NCBI GenBank assembly: GCA_964651705.1
Contig: CAZYWZ010000010.1
Span: 1-64,000, forward strand
DNA from: JADLBR01 sp964651705
Lineage (GTDB): Bacteria; Verrucomicrobiota; Verrucomicrobiia; JADLBR01
DNA: 64,000 bases
Direction of reading: 5' to 3'
Of the stretch, positions 44,901-52,682 are shown one piece after another; position 1 is the stretch's first letter, and every line of letters starts with the position of its first letter. Below the pieces are notes generated by a model. The model did no database searches. It had not been told where the DNA came from and saw nothing but the letters and a program-made list of their open reading frames with translations. The translations under genes and the position numbers were made by a program.

Positions 44901-45316
44901 GGCTCATCCACGTGCCGGATCGTCACCGCCTTCAATATCTGCCCAAAGTCGGGGCTGTCGCTGAATAGGAGCTCCGCCGCGGCGATGGTGTCATGCGTGC
45001 GCCGCTGGACGTGCCGGAAACCACCCAGCCGCACGGGCCGCCCGAGGTCAAAATCGACGAAGGTCCTGTCCCCCAGATGCCTCGAAGCATACTCGGACCC
45101 TCTGCCGCCCGGGCCAGGGGCCTTGAGGATATTCGCCGCCGCAAAGTCCGCGCTGAATGCCTCGGCCGCCGCGATGATCTTCGGCTCGGGCCCCGCGACC
45201 AACCGGGTGAAGCCAGCCTCGCACGGCGCCATCATCGCGAGGCACGCGCCCGCGACCCACGGCACCAGGAGACCCTTCGTAGATCCACGCCCACCGCAAT
45301 CCGTTTCGATCGTCAT
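41945..45316 (-). CDS. Secreted GH38-like alpha-mannosidase
   Basis: 1,123 residues with an N-terminal signal segment. A discoidin-like region (about residues 60-185: DRTFVDFDLGRPVRLGGFRHVQ) precedes the GH38 catalytic part: zinc motif PHSHTDIGYT (about 289-298), nucleophile Asp409 in MISDVPGYTWGTVTAMSQAG, and RWAGHGDNAVPD. The mid-domain helices (LWAMLDPAGYPAEKFAEAWNNVLLYSEHTWG) and large C-terminal beta domains are typical. It would release mannose or related sugars with retention. It lies 12 bases after the sugar porter gene and near a ManA-like protein, which supports mannose in the target glycan. Confidence 0.92.
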   Translation of the reverse strand: MTIETDCGGRGSTKGLLVPWVAGACLAMMAPCEAGFTRLVAGPEPKIIAAAEAFSADFAAANILKAPGPGGRGSEYASRHLGDRTFVDFDLGRPVRLGGFRHVQRRTHDTIAAAELLFSDSPDFGQILKAVTIRHVDEPAATTLVGFDPVVARYARWRVTSVLPGRSPNVGGCGVAFFLAGETEPSPGGIGIGARAVSIIRRQDGGPVQPLRVSFEYPYAEALRATVRVEGQAERMVDLGFGSRTLDYEIPAVDTARRAAISIEADGASIASATIPLKPARPMTVYVLPHSHTDIGYTAIQTDIEEKQVNNLLQGIADARRTSGSPEGARFIWNVEVLWAADLYLGRLPETRRAEFFEAVRRGQVALNGMYLNELTGLCRPEELVRLFRRATGLGERCGVKVDSAMISDVPGYTWGTVTAMSQAGIRYFSVAPNYFDRIGDILVQWENKPFWWVGPDGESKVLVWIPFWGYAMSHRYRALTPALVEEFCDALEKREYPYDIAYVRWAGHGDNAVPDASICDFIRDWNAAHESPRFIISSTSEAFRAFESRHGDALPRVRGDWTPYWEDGAGSSAAETAMNRASSERLSQAEALWAMLDPAGYPAEKFAEAWNNVLLYSEHTWGAYCAITEPENPFTVDQWDIKRSYAAAANVQSRQRLSEAAQAGSGFEPRPPGAPIDEKPAYEIDIYNTTSWTRTGLALVPRELSLGANFVTDAGGEPVPAQRLASRELAVLVRDLPPFSGRRYTVAREGAPATGDGPKLTGAMIENGKIRVRVDEATGAIVELRAGGIDGNLVDTSGGGALNDYLYMIGDDPGGLKRNGPVTIIARDRGPLVAALMVESDAPGCHRLRREVRVVAGEGHVELIDTVDKRRLEAGDYRDRAGKESVNFGFPFNVPGGEIRLDAPLCVFRPGRDQMPSACKNWLTVGRWADVSNEDFGVTWVTVDAPLVQVGGITATLLNSQTDPEAWRKRIEPTQKLYAWVMNNHWGTNYRAYQEGPVVFRFVLRPHRGTTAAEASRFAAEFSQPLVVVPGRGRAPGGVPRLRVEPADVLVTALKPSDDRKALMVRLFGASGEAREARLTWSGPGPKRLYLSDTSERPGREVTGPVAIPAWGLVTVRAELAQ

Positions 45317-45328
45317 GCTCGCTCTCCC

Positions 45329-46675
45329 TCACCGTCTCCACCCCGCCTCGATCTCCTCGAGGGTCCGTCCCTTCGTCTCGGGAACGAAACTGGCCACGAA
45401 CACCAGGCTCAACAGGCTCAGGCCACCGTAGACCCAGAAGGTCCGCGACGGCCCGAGCGCCTCGAGCAGCATGGGAAAGGTCTGCGACACGGCAAAGCAC
45501 GACAGCCACAGTAGGGAAATGGACACCGCCATGGCCCGACCGCGGAATTTGTTGGGGAAGATCTCGGAATTGACGATCCACGACACCGGACCCATCGCCA
45601 TCGCGAACGCCGCCACGAATGCGAGAATCCCGCCCAGCAGCAACCACCCCGGACCTCCGCGGCCAAACAACAGCCCGACCATGAAGAGCGAAATCGCCTG
45701 AACCGCGGTGCCGATGAGCAGCAGCGGTCGCCGACCCGCCCGGTCCACGAAAGCGATCGCGACAAAGGTGAACAGCAGGTTGACGGCCCCCACGGTGACG
45801 GTCTGCGCAAAGGCCGCATCCCGGGCCGCCCCGGCGGCCTTGAAGATCTCGGGGGCATAATACATCACGGTGTTGATGCCGCTCAGCTGGCTGAACACCG
45901 CCAGCAGCGCACCGATCGCCAGCGGCCGGCGATAGGCCGCAAACAACTCGGACCACCTCCCCGCCTCCTGGGCGAGCGCCGACCGGATCTCCGCGACCTC
46001 ACGCGCCGCATTCTCGGGTCCTCCGATGCGGTCGAGGATCTCCAGCGCGCGCCCCTCCAACCCCGCCTTCATCAGCCATCGCGGGCTCTCCGGCACGAAC
46101 GCCAGCAGGCCCCCGAACACCACCGACGGCAGCACCAGCGAGCCGAACATCCACCGCCAGCCCCGATCCACATTCCACGCTTCGTCCCCCAACCGCTGGA
46201 TCTGCAAATTCACGAAGAAGACCACCAGGATCCCCACCACGATCGCCAACTGGTACAGCGCCACCAGCCGCCCGCGGAACTTCTCCGGGGAAACCTCCGC
46301 GATATATATCGGCGAAAGGATCGACGCCGCCCCGATCGCAAGACCCCCGGCGAACCGCGCCCACGCGAACTGCGCCAGGGTCGCCGGCATCGCCGACGCC
46401 ACCGACGACACCGCAAACAGCGCCGCGCACAGAAGCAGGCTCGCCTTGCGGCCAAGGCGGTCCCCCACCGGGCCGCCGAACATCGCCCCGAGCATGCAGC
46501 CCACCAGCACGCTCGAAGCCGCCCATCCCTTCAGTTCCGCCGATAGCCCGAAATGCGCCTGGAGGAACCCGATGGCCCCCGACACCACCGCCGTGTCATA
46601 GCCAAACAGGAACCCGCCAAACGCCGCCACCAGGCTGATGAGCAGGATGTAACCCAGATTCAGATCGCGCTTCAT
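45329..46675 (-). CDS. Sugar porter family MFS transporter
   Basis: 448 residues, 12 predicted membrane segments. The ATG at 46675 has GGAGGG upstream. Sugar-porter signatures are all present: FGYDTAVVSGAIGFL (TM1), GDRLGRKASLL, RFAGGLAIGAASILSPIYIAEVSP, PESPRWLM, QLSGINTVMYYAPEIF, DRAGRRPLLLIG and the terminal PETKGRTLEEIE. It is a proton-linked or facilitative importer of a hexose or pentose. It is the only transporter in the locus: no TonB receptor/SusCD pair or ABC importer is nearby, so monosaccharide uptake after external digestion is likely. Confidence 0.96.
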   Translation of the reverse strand: MKRDLNLGYILLISLVAAFGGFLFGYDTAVVSGAIGFLQAHFGLSAELKGWAASSVLVGCMLGAMFGGPVGDRLGRKASLLLCAALFAVSSVASAMPATLAQFAWARFAGGLAIGAASILSPIYIAEVSPEKFRGRLVALYQLAIVVGILVVFFVNLQIQRLGDEAWNVDRGWRWMFGSLVLPSVVFGGLLAFVPESPRWLMKAGLEGRALEILDRIGGPENAAREVAEIRSALAQEAGRWSELFAAYRRPLAIGALLAVFSQLSGINTVMYYAPEIFKAAGAARDAAFAQTVTVGAVNLLFTFVAIAFVDRAGRRPLLLIGTAVQAISLFMVGLLFGRGGPGWLLLGGILAFVAAFAMAMGPVSWIVNSEIFPNKFRGRAMAVSISLLWLSCFAVSQTFPMLLEALGPSRTFWVYGGLSLLSLVFVASFVPETKGRTLEEIEAGWRR

Positions 46676-46695
46676 CGCACAGCCCTCCGACGGGT

Positions 46696-46775
46696 AACCA
46701 CGAATCGACACGAATGGACACCAATTCCATTCATGGTGCGCCGGCATTGGTGTCCATTCGCGTTCATTCGTGGTT
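46696..46775. repeat. Long imperfect hairpin of a GTGGTTCA-type repeat
   Basis: A 30-base arm at 46696-46725 pairs with 46746-46775 (27 of 30 positions) around a 20-base loop. Each arm is built from tandem words such as ACACGAATGGACACC. The TGA stop of the ManA-like gene starts within the word TGAACCACGAATGAAC. The same word, in the single orientation, lies at 52558-52593. The hairpin separates the ManA-like and porter genes and might attenuate transcription or protect mRNA ends. Confidence 0.8.
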
Positions 46776-48547
46776 CACATACCAGTTCTCACGAAGGCCT
46801 TCACCGTGGCCGATTCCCGATCGCCGCCGCCGGTCGGCCGCACGGTGTACCGCCCCGCCGCCGCCGGCACGATAAATGTCTCCGCATAGTGCACGACAAA
46901 GGGCGCGAAGGCCCCATCGGGACTCTCCACGATGGCCTCGTCCCCCTCGACGAGGTTCAACACATTGACGCCGCCACGCACCATGCCGCCGGTGTCGTGC
47001 GGCACTCGCCCGGTGAACCAGTGCCGTCGCGTCTCGATGAACTCGCGCTCGTGCAGGCCCGTGCGCTCCTCGCGCCAGCCGTCGCCCGAGCCCAGCGCCA
47101 TGATCCGGTTGATCAAATTTTCCCTGACCCACTCCGCATCGCGCTCCCACTGGATATTCGCCAGCCCGTGCTCGAGATGGATGGGCCGGGGTTTGCCGTC
47201 GAGGCCGAGCCGCGCCCAGTCCCACATCTTGAAGGTGAAGATGTATGGCGTGGCGCTGATCTCGAGGACCATGCCGTTGCGGCCCGAGCAGTGGCACGTC
47301 CCCGCCGGTATCAGGAAATGGTCGTGCTTCTTCGCGGGCCAGCGATTCACATATCTCGCGTCATCGAACGGCGCCCCGCCCGCCTGCGCATCGGCCAGAT
47401 CGCGCGCCATCGCCTCGCGGTCCACCCCGGGCTTGACACCCAGATACACGCACGCGTCGGGTGCCGCATCCAGCAGGTAGTAGCTCTCATCCTGCGTGTA
47501 ATGCATCCCGAACTTCCGCTGGATATACTCCGTCAGCGGGTGCACCTGGAAGCTCAGGTTGCCGCCGCCCATCGTATCCAGGAAGTCGAATCGGATCGGG
47601 AACTCGTCTCCGAAGCGGGCGTGCACCGGCTCGCCCAGCAGCTCCCTCGGCTGGTCAAACACCAGATCGATCGCGGGAATCTCCACGCGGTGCTCGCCCA
47701 TGCCGAGCAGCAGGGAGTTCTCCTCCGGCACGCAGTCGAAACACCAGGCGTAATTCGGCGCGGTCCGGTCTAGATCGCACGCCTCTTTCATCCACTGCCC
47801 GCCCCAAGGCCCCGGATCAAAGAAAGGCACCACACGGAACGGGCGGCGCACGGCCTCGTAAAGCCCGCAGCGAACGGCGCCGCCATCCGCTAACTTTGGC
47901 GCGCCGGGATCATTCGTGTCCAAGAGGTAATCGAATCGCCGGAGCAGCGGGCGCTTCCACCGATCCGCGGCACGCCAATCGATGAAGAATGCCCGTTTGT
48001 ATTTCAGGCCGGGAGATTCGGCGGCATTCCCTGCCCCGAGGTTCCCGATCTCGCCGCGCCGCTGCCGCCGCTGTATCTCCCAGCGCGCCAGATCGGCATA
48101 GACGAGGATGTCGCCCTCATCGATGAGCCGCGCCCCCACGCCCACCACCAGCACCAGGCCGCGCCCCACAGCGGCCGCCCGGGCCCGCAACCGCGTCACG
48201 TATGCCGCGCGAAAGAACGCGGGCAGGTCCAACGGGCACAGATAGCCGAAGACGGGATCGGCGCCACCAAGGTAGGGCGCGCACAACCGCTCGATCTCCT
48301 CGGCGGCCTTGAGGGCATCCTGCGCCCGGATCACCAGGGCCGGCTTCAGCTCTTGGCGGAGGGCATCGCAAACCGCGCCCTCGTCAACGCCCGGATAACA
48401 CTCGACTGTCAGCACCGTCTTCGGCTTCCCGCGCCCGGCGATCGCATCGCGCAACCGCGCGCCGATCGCCCCCCATCCCGCGACGCACGCGCCAGATCCA
48501 CCGGGCACTTCGATGAACGGCTCCTTGTCGTAGTTGGATCGCCGCAT
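46775..48547 (-). CDS. Class I mannose-6-phosphate isomerase-like protein with extra N-terminal domain
   Basis: 590 residues. The ATG at 48547 has GGAG six bases ahead and lies two bases after the GH127-like stop. The C-terminal part, from about residue 240, is ManA-like: GPWGGQWMKEACDL, zinc-site words NLSFQVHPLTEY and HDHFLIPAGTCHCSG, then GMVLEISATPYIFTFKMWDW. The first 215 residues look like a nucleoside/uridine-kinase-type domain (TVLTVECYPGVDEGAVCDAL, ALVIRAQDALKAAEEIERL) without the P-loop lysine motif, so it is probably non-catalytic. ManA converts mannose-6-P and fructose-6-P. This long form recurs in PVC genomes; whether it isomerises, or handles another sugar phosphate, is open. 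Confidence 0.82.
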   Translation of the reverse strand: MRRSNYDKEPFIEVPGGSGACVAGWGAIGARLRDAIAGRGKPKTVLTVECYPGVDEGAVCDALRQELKPALVIRAQDALKAAEEIERLCAPYLGGADPVFGYLCPLDLPAFFRAAYVTRLRARAAAVGRGLVLVVGVGARLIDEGDILVYADLARWEIQRRQRRGEIGNLGAGNAAESPGLKYKRAFFIDWRAADRWKRPLLRRFDYLLDTNDPGAPKLADGGAVRCGLYEAVRRPFRVVPFFDPGPWGGQWMKEACDLDRTAPNYAWCFDCVPEENSLLLGMGEHRVEIPAIDLVFDQPRELLGEPVHARFGDEFPIRFDFLDTMGGGNLSFQVHPLTEYIQRKFGMHYTQDESYYLLDAAPDACVYLGVKPGVDREAMARDLADAQAGGAPFDDARYVNRWPAKKHDHFLIPAGTCHCSGRNGMVLEISATPYIFTFKMWDWARLGLDGKPRPIHLEHGLANIQWERDAEWVRENLINRIMALGSGDGWREERTGLHEREFIETRRHWFTGRVPHDTGGMVRGGVNVLNLVEGDEAIVESPDGAFAPFVVHYAETFIVPAAAGRYTVRPTGGGDRESATVKAFVRTGM

Positions 48548-48549
48548 GA

Positions 48550-50514
48550 TCACTCCGCCGGGGCCGCCGAGGCCCCCATCATTGGCAAGCTCGTTCGCCG
48601 AAGCAGGGCTGACCCCAGTGGCCTCAATGTCACCTCGACGGGCTTCCCGCCAGCATCGCGAAGCGCGCCGCGAAGTCCGATGGGCGGATTGGCCCACGGG
48701 GTCTTCAAGTTTCCGCCCTCCAGCGGAGTCAGGACGAACGTCGCATCGGGCGCCAGCCGATAGCGCCATGGGCTCTCATCGGCCGGCCGAATCTCCCACA
48801 TGTGGAAGCCGCTGGGTCTCCCATCCAACGCCGCAAACTCGCGGATCGCCTTGCGCTCGTCCGCCAGCGGCAACGAGAAGACCAGCGGCCCCCACTGGTG
48901 GTAGAACTCGCCATTGCGGTCCTTCAGGCGACGCACCACGAAGTTGAAGCCCACTTCGGCGCGATCGCCGGGCTGCCATATCCTGGTGACATCGATGCGG
49001 TCCTTGCCGCGCGCCACCTCGGCCCCGGCGCCCGCCTCCACGCCGACCTCGCCGGCCCCGATCGGCACGCGCAGGGACAGGGTGAATCGCACCGGTCGCT
49101 CGGGATCGACGCGGAACACGACGCGATCCGAGAAGGGGAAATCGGTCTCCGAGGCGATCTCGACGCCGACGTCGGCGATCCGCGTGCGCACGCGACACGG
49201 CCCATGCCCGTTGACGATCAGCGCAGGCCGCCGGTCGTCGCGATACCACATCCCCTCGACGTAATAGGGCATCAGACGGCCGGCCTGGAGCGTGCAGCAG
49301 GCGGCCGCCTCGTGCCACGCGGAATAGAGGAATCGCTGGGCGTGGCGGTGCTCGTCGGCCCTGAGCTGGTTATCGCTCGTCAGGTAGCGCACGGCCCTGT
49401 TGACCGGCTGGAACCGCGCGCCCTGCGCGGCGTTCAGGCACACCCGCTCGATCCGATGACCCACGGCTAGGTCCCCGGACCACGCCAGTATCCGGTTCAA
49501 TGACGAGACCCCCTCGGTCATGGTGCAATATTCTGCCGGCATGTCGGCCGAACCCAACCGCCCCTCGACGGACTCATCGCCCACCACGCCGCCGCCCGGG
49601 TTCGCGTGCCGGTCGAACTTGGCGAGGGCGTTGGCCGCGGCCTGGCCATACCTCGGATCCCCGGTCAGCGCATGCAGCACCGCGGGCATGTGCAACCCCT
49701 CCATGATGTGCGGCGTGTGCTCGCGCCACGGTTGCCCCATGTCCAGGAGAAGATCCAGCTTCATGTCCCGGTCCCGGGACTTGAGCTTCTGAAAATCCTC
49801 GTAGAGCCAGATGGCGCCGTCGCGATAGACGGCCTTGCCGGTCAGCCGGTACAGCCATTCCAGCGTGTCCATGTACCCGACGCCGTGCGACAGCCCGCCC
49901 AGGCCCTTGTCCGCCCCAAAATAGGTCGTGCCCCGATACTTCGACAGCGTCAGCTGCACCGCCCGCTCGATCGCGGCCAGAATCCTCTTGTCCCCGGTGA
50001 ACTCGTGGTACGCCAGCATCGCCTGAAAAATCCGGCTCTGCACCCACAGTTCGCCGTTCTCTCCCGAGGTCGGGAACCGCGTCTCCGGCGAGTAGATGCC
50101 GATGTATCCATCCTCGCCTTGAGTCGCCAGCAGCGCCTCCATCCAATCCGCGACCCGTTTTTTCTGCGCGTCATCTCCCACGAGGTACGCCATGCGCACG
50201 ATCGAGTCCTTCCAGTACCCCTCGTGCTCGCCGCTCCACCAGCACCGCTGGCGCTTCTCTCCCGGGATCTCCGCGAAGCCGCCCGCCACGCGCTCGTGTT
50301 TCTCGAAGACCCGAAGGTTCACGGCGTTGGAGACCTTGTGATAATTGCCCGTCAGCCCCTGCTCCAGATCCAGCCGCATCTGCTCCCGTATCCAGCCCTC
50401 GGGCATCACCTCCCCCGACCGCAGAGGGCAGAACACCGGATCCCCCCTGGCACCCGATGACACCAGGGTCCCGAACCCGAATGCAAAAACGAATGCGCCA
50501 AGTCCCGCTCTCAT
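48550..50514 (-). CDS. Secreted GH127-like beta-L-arabinofuranosidase family protein
   Basis: 654 residues. The ATG at 50514 has GGAG upstream and a signal peptide (MRAGLGAFVFAFGFGTLVSS). Alpha/alpha barrel words: WWSGEHEGYWKDSIVRMAYL, GEDGYIGIYSPE, TLEWLYRLTGKAVYRDGAIW. The putative catalytic Zn-cysteine set of this family appears as Glu328 with Cys330 (PAEYCTMTE) and Cys406-Cys407 (AACCTLQAGRLMPYYVEGMWY), an arrangement like Bifidobacterium HypBA1. The C-terminal part is beta-sandwich. It would release L-arabinofuranose or a related sugar. Two bases separate it from the ManA-like gene, a strong sign of co-expression. Confidence 0.85.
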   Translation of the reverse strand: MRAGLGAFVFAFGFGTLVSSGARGDPVFCPLRSGEVMPEGWIREQMRLDLEQGLTGNYHKVSNAVNLRVFEKHERVAGGFAEIPGEKRQRCWWSGEHEGYWKDSIVRMAYLVGDDAQKKRVADWMEALLATQGEDGYIGIYSPETRFPTSGENGELWVQSRIFQAMLAYHEFTGDKRILAAIERAVQLTLSKYRGTTYFGADKGLGGLSHGVGYMDTLEWLYRLTGKAVYRDGAIWLYEDFQKLKSRDRDMKLDLLLDMGQPWREHTPHIMEGLHMPAVLHALTGDPRYGQAAANALAKFDRHANPGGGVVGDESVEGRLGSADMPAEYCTMTEGVSSLNRILAWSGDLAVGHRIERVCLNAAQGARFQPVNRAVRYLTSDNQLRADEHRHAQRFLYSAWHEAAACCTLQAGRLMPYYVEGMWYRDDRRPALIVNGHGPCRVRTRIADVGVEIASETDFPFSDRVVFRVDPERPVRFTLSLRVPIGAGEVGVEAGAGAEVARGKDRIDVTRIWQPGDRAEVGFNFVVRRLKDRNGEFYHQWGPLVFSLPLADERKAIREFAALDGRPSGFHMWEIRPADESPWRYRLAPDATFVLTPLEGGNLKTPWANPPIGLRGALRDAGGKPVEVTLRPLGSALLRRTSLPMMGASAAPAE

Positions 50515-50529
50515 TCTCACTCCACCTTG

Positions 50530-50567
50530 AAAGTTGAATGTCGGATGTTGGTTGTTGGACGTTGACC
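50530..50567. repeat. GTTG-rich tandem word repeat, copy A
   Basis: The stretch is made of repeats of AGTTGAATGTCGGATGTTGG-type words. A second copy lies at 50977-51027, in the same orientation. Together the two bracket the cupin gene. No coding sense is seen. Confidence 0.55.
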
Positions 50568-50575
50568 TCCACCCC

Positions 50576-50974
50576 TCATCCCTCCCCCTCCTTCGGCCGA
50601 TCAAAGTCGTCCTCGTACCGGGTGATATCCTCCTGCTGCCAATTCCCGAATGCCACCTCCAGCACGCGCACCGGCCGATCGCTCGGGCAAGAGAGCCGAT
50701 GTTTCTCCCCGGCCCGGATCCAGATCTCCTCGCCCGCCCGACAGTCGCGCGCCTCCTCCCCGACCTGCACCCTCGCGCCATCGTCCAGCACGATCCACAG
50801 TTCCGCGCGGCCCCTGTGCGACTGCAGGCTCAGGCGCTGCCCCGGCAGCACCGTCATCAGGCTCACCGTGCAAGGCGCGTTGTGCGCGTATTGCCGGAAC
50901 GAGCCCCACGGGCGCTCGACGAACGAGATCGCCGGCATCTCCTCCGGAATCCCATGATCAGCTCGTTTTTCCAT
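50576..50974 (-). CDS. Single-domain cupin, type II mannose-6-phosphate isomerase-like
   Basis: 132 residues from the ATG at 50974; ATGs at 51010 and 50938 are alternatives. The first codons after 51010 are made of the flanking repeat word, so that start is disfavoured. The cupin has family words FVERPWGSFRQYAHNAP, LPGQRLSLQSHRGRAELWIVLDDGARV and EIWIRAGEKHRLSCPSDRPVRVLEVAFG. The pattern matches the isomerase domain of GMP/PMI type II proteins, here without the guanylyltransferase part. Substrate probably a sugar phosphate. Flanked by two GTTG-word repeats. Confidence 0.8.
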   Translation of the reverse strand: MEKRADHGIPEEMPAISFVERPWGSFRQYAHNAPCTVSLMTVLPGQRLSLQSHRGRAELWIVLDDGARVQVGEEARDCRAGEEIWIRAGEKHRLSCPSDRPVRVLEVAFGNWQQEDITRYEDDFDRPKEGEG

Positions 50975-50976
50975 GT

Positions 50977-51027
50977 GTCCGGTGTTGGGTGTTGGGTGTT
51001 GAATGTTCATTGTTGAATGTTGAGACC
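50977..51027. repeat. GTTG-rich tandem word repeat, copy B
   Basis: GTGTTGGGTGTTGAATGTTC-type words repeat here, overlapping the end of the PGI gene (stop at 51007) and the alternative start of the cupin gene. The copy faces the same way as copy A at 50.5 kb. Confidence 0.55.
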
Positions 51028-51582
51028 GTCCCTATCGACCATCGCGGCCACCCCCGCCCTCTCCACCACGACCATGCGGAAATTCCTCTCCGCGATGGCC
51101 CCGTAATCGTGCCCCGCATCCGCGGGATATACCCCTATATATACCAGCGGGACATCGCCCGTGTTCATGGTGCGGTGCGCCGCGTGGCCGGGCACGTACA
51201 CGACGCGCCCTTCCCCCAGCGGCTCGATCCGGCTCTCGCCGGTCGCTTCGTCCTCCAACAGCATGCATCCCTCGCCTCGCAGGCCGACATACACCTCCGC
51301 CGCCTCGCGCCGCGAATGCAGGTGCCCCTTGGTCAGGTAATACTCATCGCCCACCCGACCGGGGTACAGGACACCCAGACCATAGTGGAGATCGCCCGGG
51401 CGATCTCCCGCCTCGATGCTGGAGACCGTGTACAATACCGGATCGCCCTGCGCCTGCGCCGCCCCGTACGCCGCCGCATCCGCGAAACACCCGCGCAGAT
51501 CCGACAGCCGACGCCGCACCACCGGTGCGCCGACGATGACGCCCGCCTCCAGATCCAACCGCGCCGCCAGCTCACCCCACAT
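51007..51582 (-). CDS. Cupin-type glucose-6-phosphate isomerase
   Basis: 191 residues, the usual size. Family words: GDLHYGLGVLYPGRVGDEYY, LTKGHLHSRREAAEVYVGLR (metal histidines and glutamate), YVPGHAAHRTMNTGDVPLVY. It interconverts glucose-6-P and fructose-6-P with a divalent metal; this archaeal-type enzyme is unrelated to the common PGI. The start overlaps the kinase stop by 11 bases. With the kinase it forms a cytosolic entry route for the imported sugar. The last residues (NIQQ) are encoded by repeat words, so the gene end may have been changed by the repeat. Confidence 0.88.
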   Translation of the reverse strand: MWGELAARLDLEAGVIVGAPVVRRRLSDLRGCFADAAAYGAAQAQGDPVLYTVSSIEAGDRPGDLHYGLGVLYPGRVGDEYYLTKGHLHSRREAAEVYVGLRGEGCMLLEDEATGESRIEPLGEGRVVYVPGHAAHRTMNTGDVPLVYIGVYPADAGHDYGAIAERNFRMVVVERAGVAAMVDRDGLNIQQ

Positions 51583-52570
51583 CGTGCGCCCTCAGGTTCT
51601 CGATCATCTCGTCCTGCCCCGAGATGCCCATCAGCCCCAACGCCAGCATCGTCGCCCCCGCCACCGGGCTCAGGATCGGGCGCCGGACCACCGCGCCAGG
51701 CAATCGCCGCATGATCGCCGCCTCGATCATCGCGCGGTATGTTGCGTCTTTTGTCCCCACGCCCCCGGTGATGACAACATCCGGCCCCTCGCCCGTCGGA
51801 ACCCGCGCGTGATTCGCCGCCACCATCTCCGCCAAGGCCTCCGCCCCACGCTCGAGGATGGTCCGCCCCACCGGATCCCCAGCCACCGCCAACCCGCTGA
51901 CCCCGGGCGCCAGCGCCGCAATCTCCGTCCGGCTCAGGCCCTCCTCGTGCACCCGGCGCAGGATCTCCCCCACCGCCCCGATCCCCAACCACTCGAACAC
52001 CGCCGCCCGCAATGGGCTCTCCAGTTCCCGGCCATCGGCCATCCGCACCGCCGCCACCATCGCCTCCCGCCCCAAAAAATAGCCGCTCCCCTCGTCAGCC
52101 AACAGCGCGCCCCAACCGCCCGTCTGCCACCACCGCCCTTCCGCCGACCGCCCATAGCACGAGGATCCCGTCCCCACGATCAAGGCGATCCCCGGCCTCC
52201 CCGCCAACCCTCCCGCCAGCGCGATCCGGATGTCGTGATCGATCTCGACCTCCGCCCCACCCAACCCACACTCCCGCAGCATCCCACGAAAAACTTCACG
52301 CGATGCCTCGTGCGTCACCCCCGCCATCCCGGCGAATACCGCCCCCACGTCGCGCGCCGCCGCGCCCGCCCCATCCAGCGCAGCCCCGATCGCCGCCCTC
52401 AGGTTCCCCAGCGCCTCCCCCGCCCCCGCGTGGTGCACGTTCGCCAACCCCGTCTCGCCGCGCCCCACCACCCTCCCGCACGCATCGGCCAGACAGGCCC
52501 GCGTCCGCGTCCCGCCACCATCAATGCCAAGCGCCAGAGCGACCCCGCGGCCATCAGCATCCGTGTCCAT
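51572..52570 (-). CDS. N-acetylglucosamine kinase-like (BadF/BadG ASKHA) sugar kinase
   Basis: 332 residues. Motifs: ALGIDGGGTRTRACLAD (phosphate 1), IALIVGTGSSCYGR (phosphate 2), TGGWGALLADEGSGYFLGREAM, typical of NagK-type kinases, and VVITGGVGTKDA (adenosine). It lacks the two cluster cysteines of activases such as the one at 13 kb, so it is a kinase, not an Fe-S activator. It phosphorylates an amino sugar or hexose entering through the porter. The ATG at 52570 lies inside a GTGGTTCA-type repeat word, without a clear ribosome site. First gene of the 22-kb minus-strand locus. Confidence 0.85.
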   Translation of the reverse strand: MDTDADGRGVALALGIDGGGTRTRACLADACGRVVGRGETGLANVHHAGAGEALGNLRAAIGAALDGAGAAARDVGAVFAGMAGVTHEASREVFRGMLRECGLGGAEVEIDHDIRIALAGGLAGRPGIALIVGTGSSCYGRSAEGRWWQTGGWGALLADEGSGYFLGREAMVAAVRMADGRELESPLRAAVFEWLGIGAVGEILRRVHEEGLSRTEIAALAPGVSGLAVAGDPVGRTILERGAEALAEMVAANHARVPTGEGPDVVITGGVGTKDATYRAMIEAAIMRRLPGAVVRRPILSPVAGATMLALGLMGISGQDEMIENLRAHDVG

Positions 52571-52593
52571 CCGTGTTTATCCGTGGTTCAACC
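52558..52593 (-). repeat. GTGGTTCA-type tandem word repeat at the operon head
   Basis: Read on the minus strand, the words ACCACGGATAAACACGG and ATGGACACGGATG follow each other; the kinase start codon is the ATG of the second. Same word family as the hairpin at 46.7 kb. Confidence 0.65.
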
Positions 52594-52682
52594 CGTCGGC
52601 ATCCGCGATCCGGCAGCACCCTGCGAACATTTCGCTTGCGCGTCAACCAAAAACCTAACAGTTTATACCATTCTTCACATTT

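Noticed and set aside
46696..46775. CRISPR-like array from repeated words
   Set aside because: The words are contiguous and form one hairpin; there are no equal-length unique spacers and no cas genes.
50530..51027. Insertion sequence around the cupin gene
   Set aside because: The flanking repeats are direct, low-complexity words without terminal inverted repeats, and no transposase is present.
51572..52570. A second Fe-S activase of the BadF family
   Set aside because: The two cluster cysteines are missing and the TGGWGALLADEGSGYFLG motif is that of NagK-type kinases.
30381..52570. Bacteroidetes-type polysaccharide utilisation locus
   Set aside because: No SusC/SusD-like genes are present; uptake genes and gene style point to the PVC group instead.
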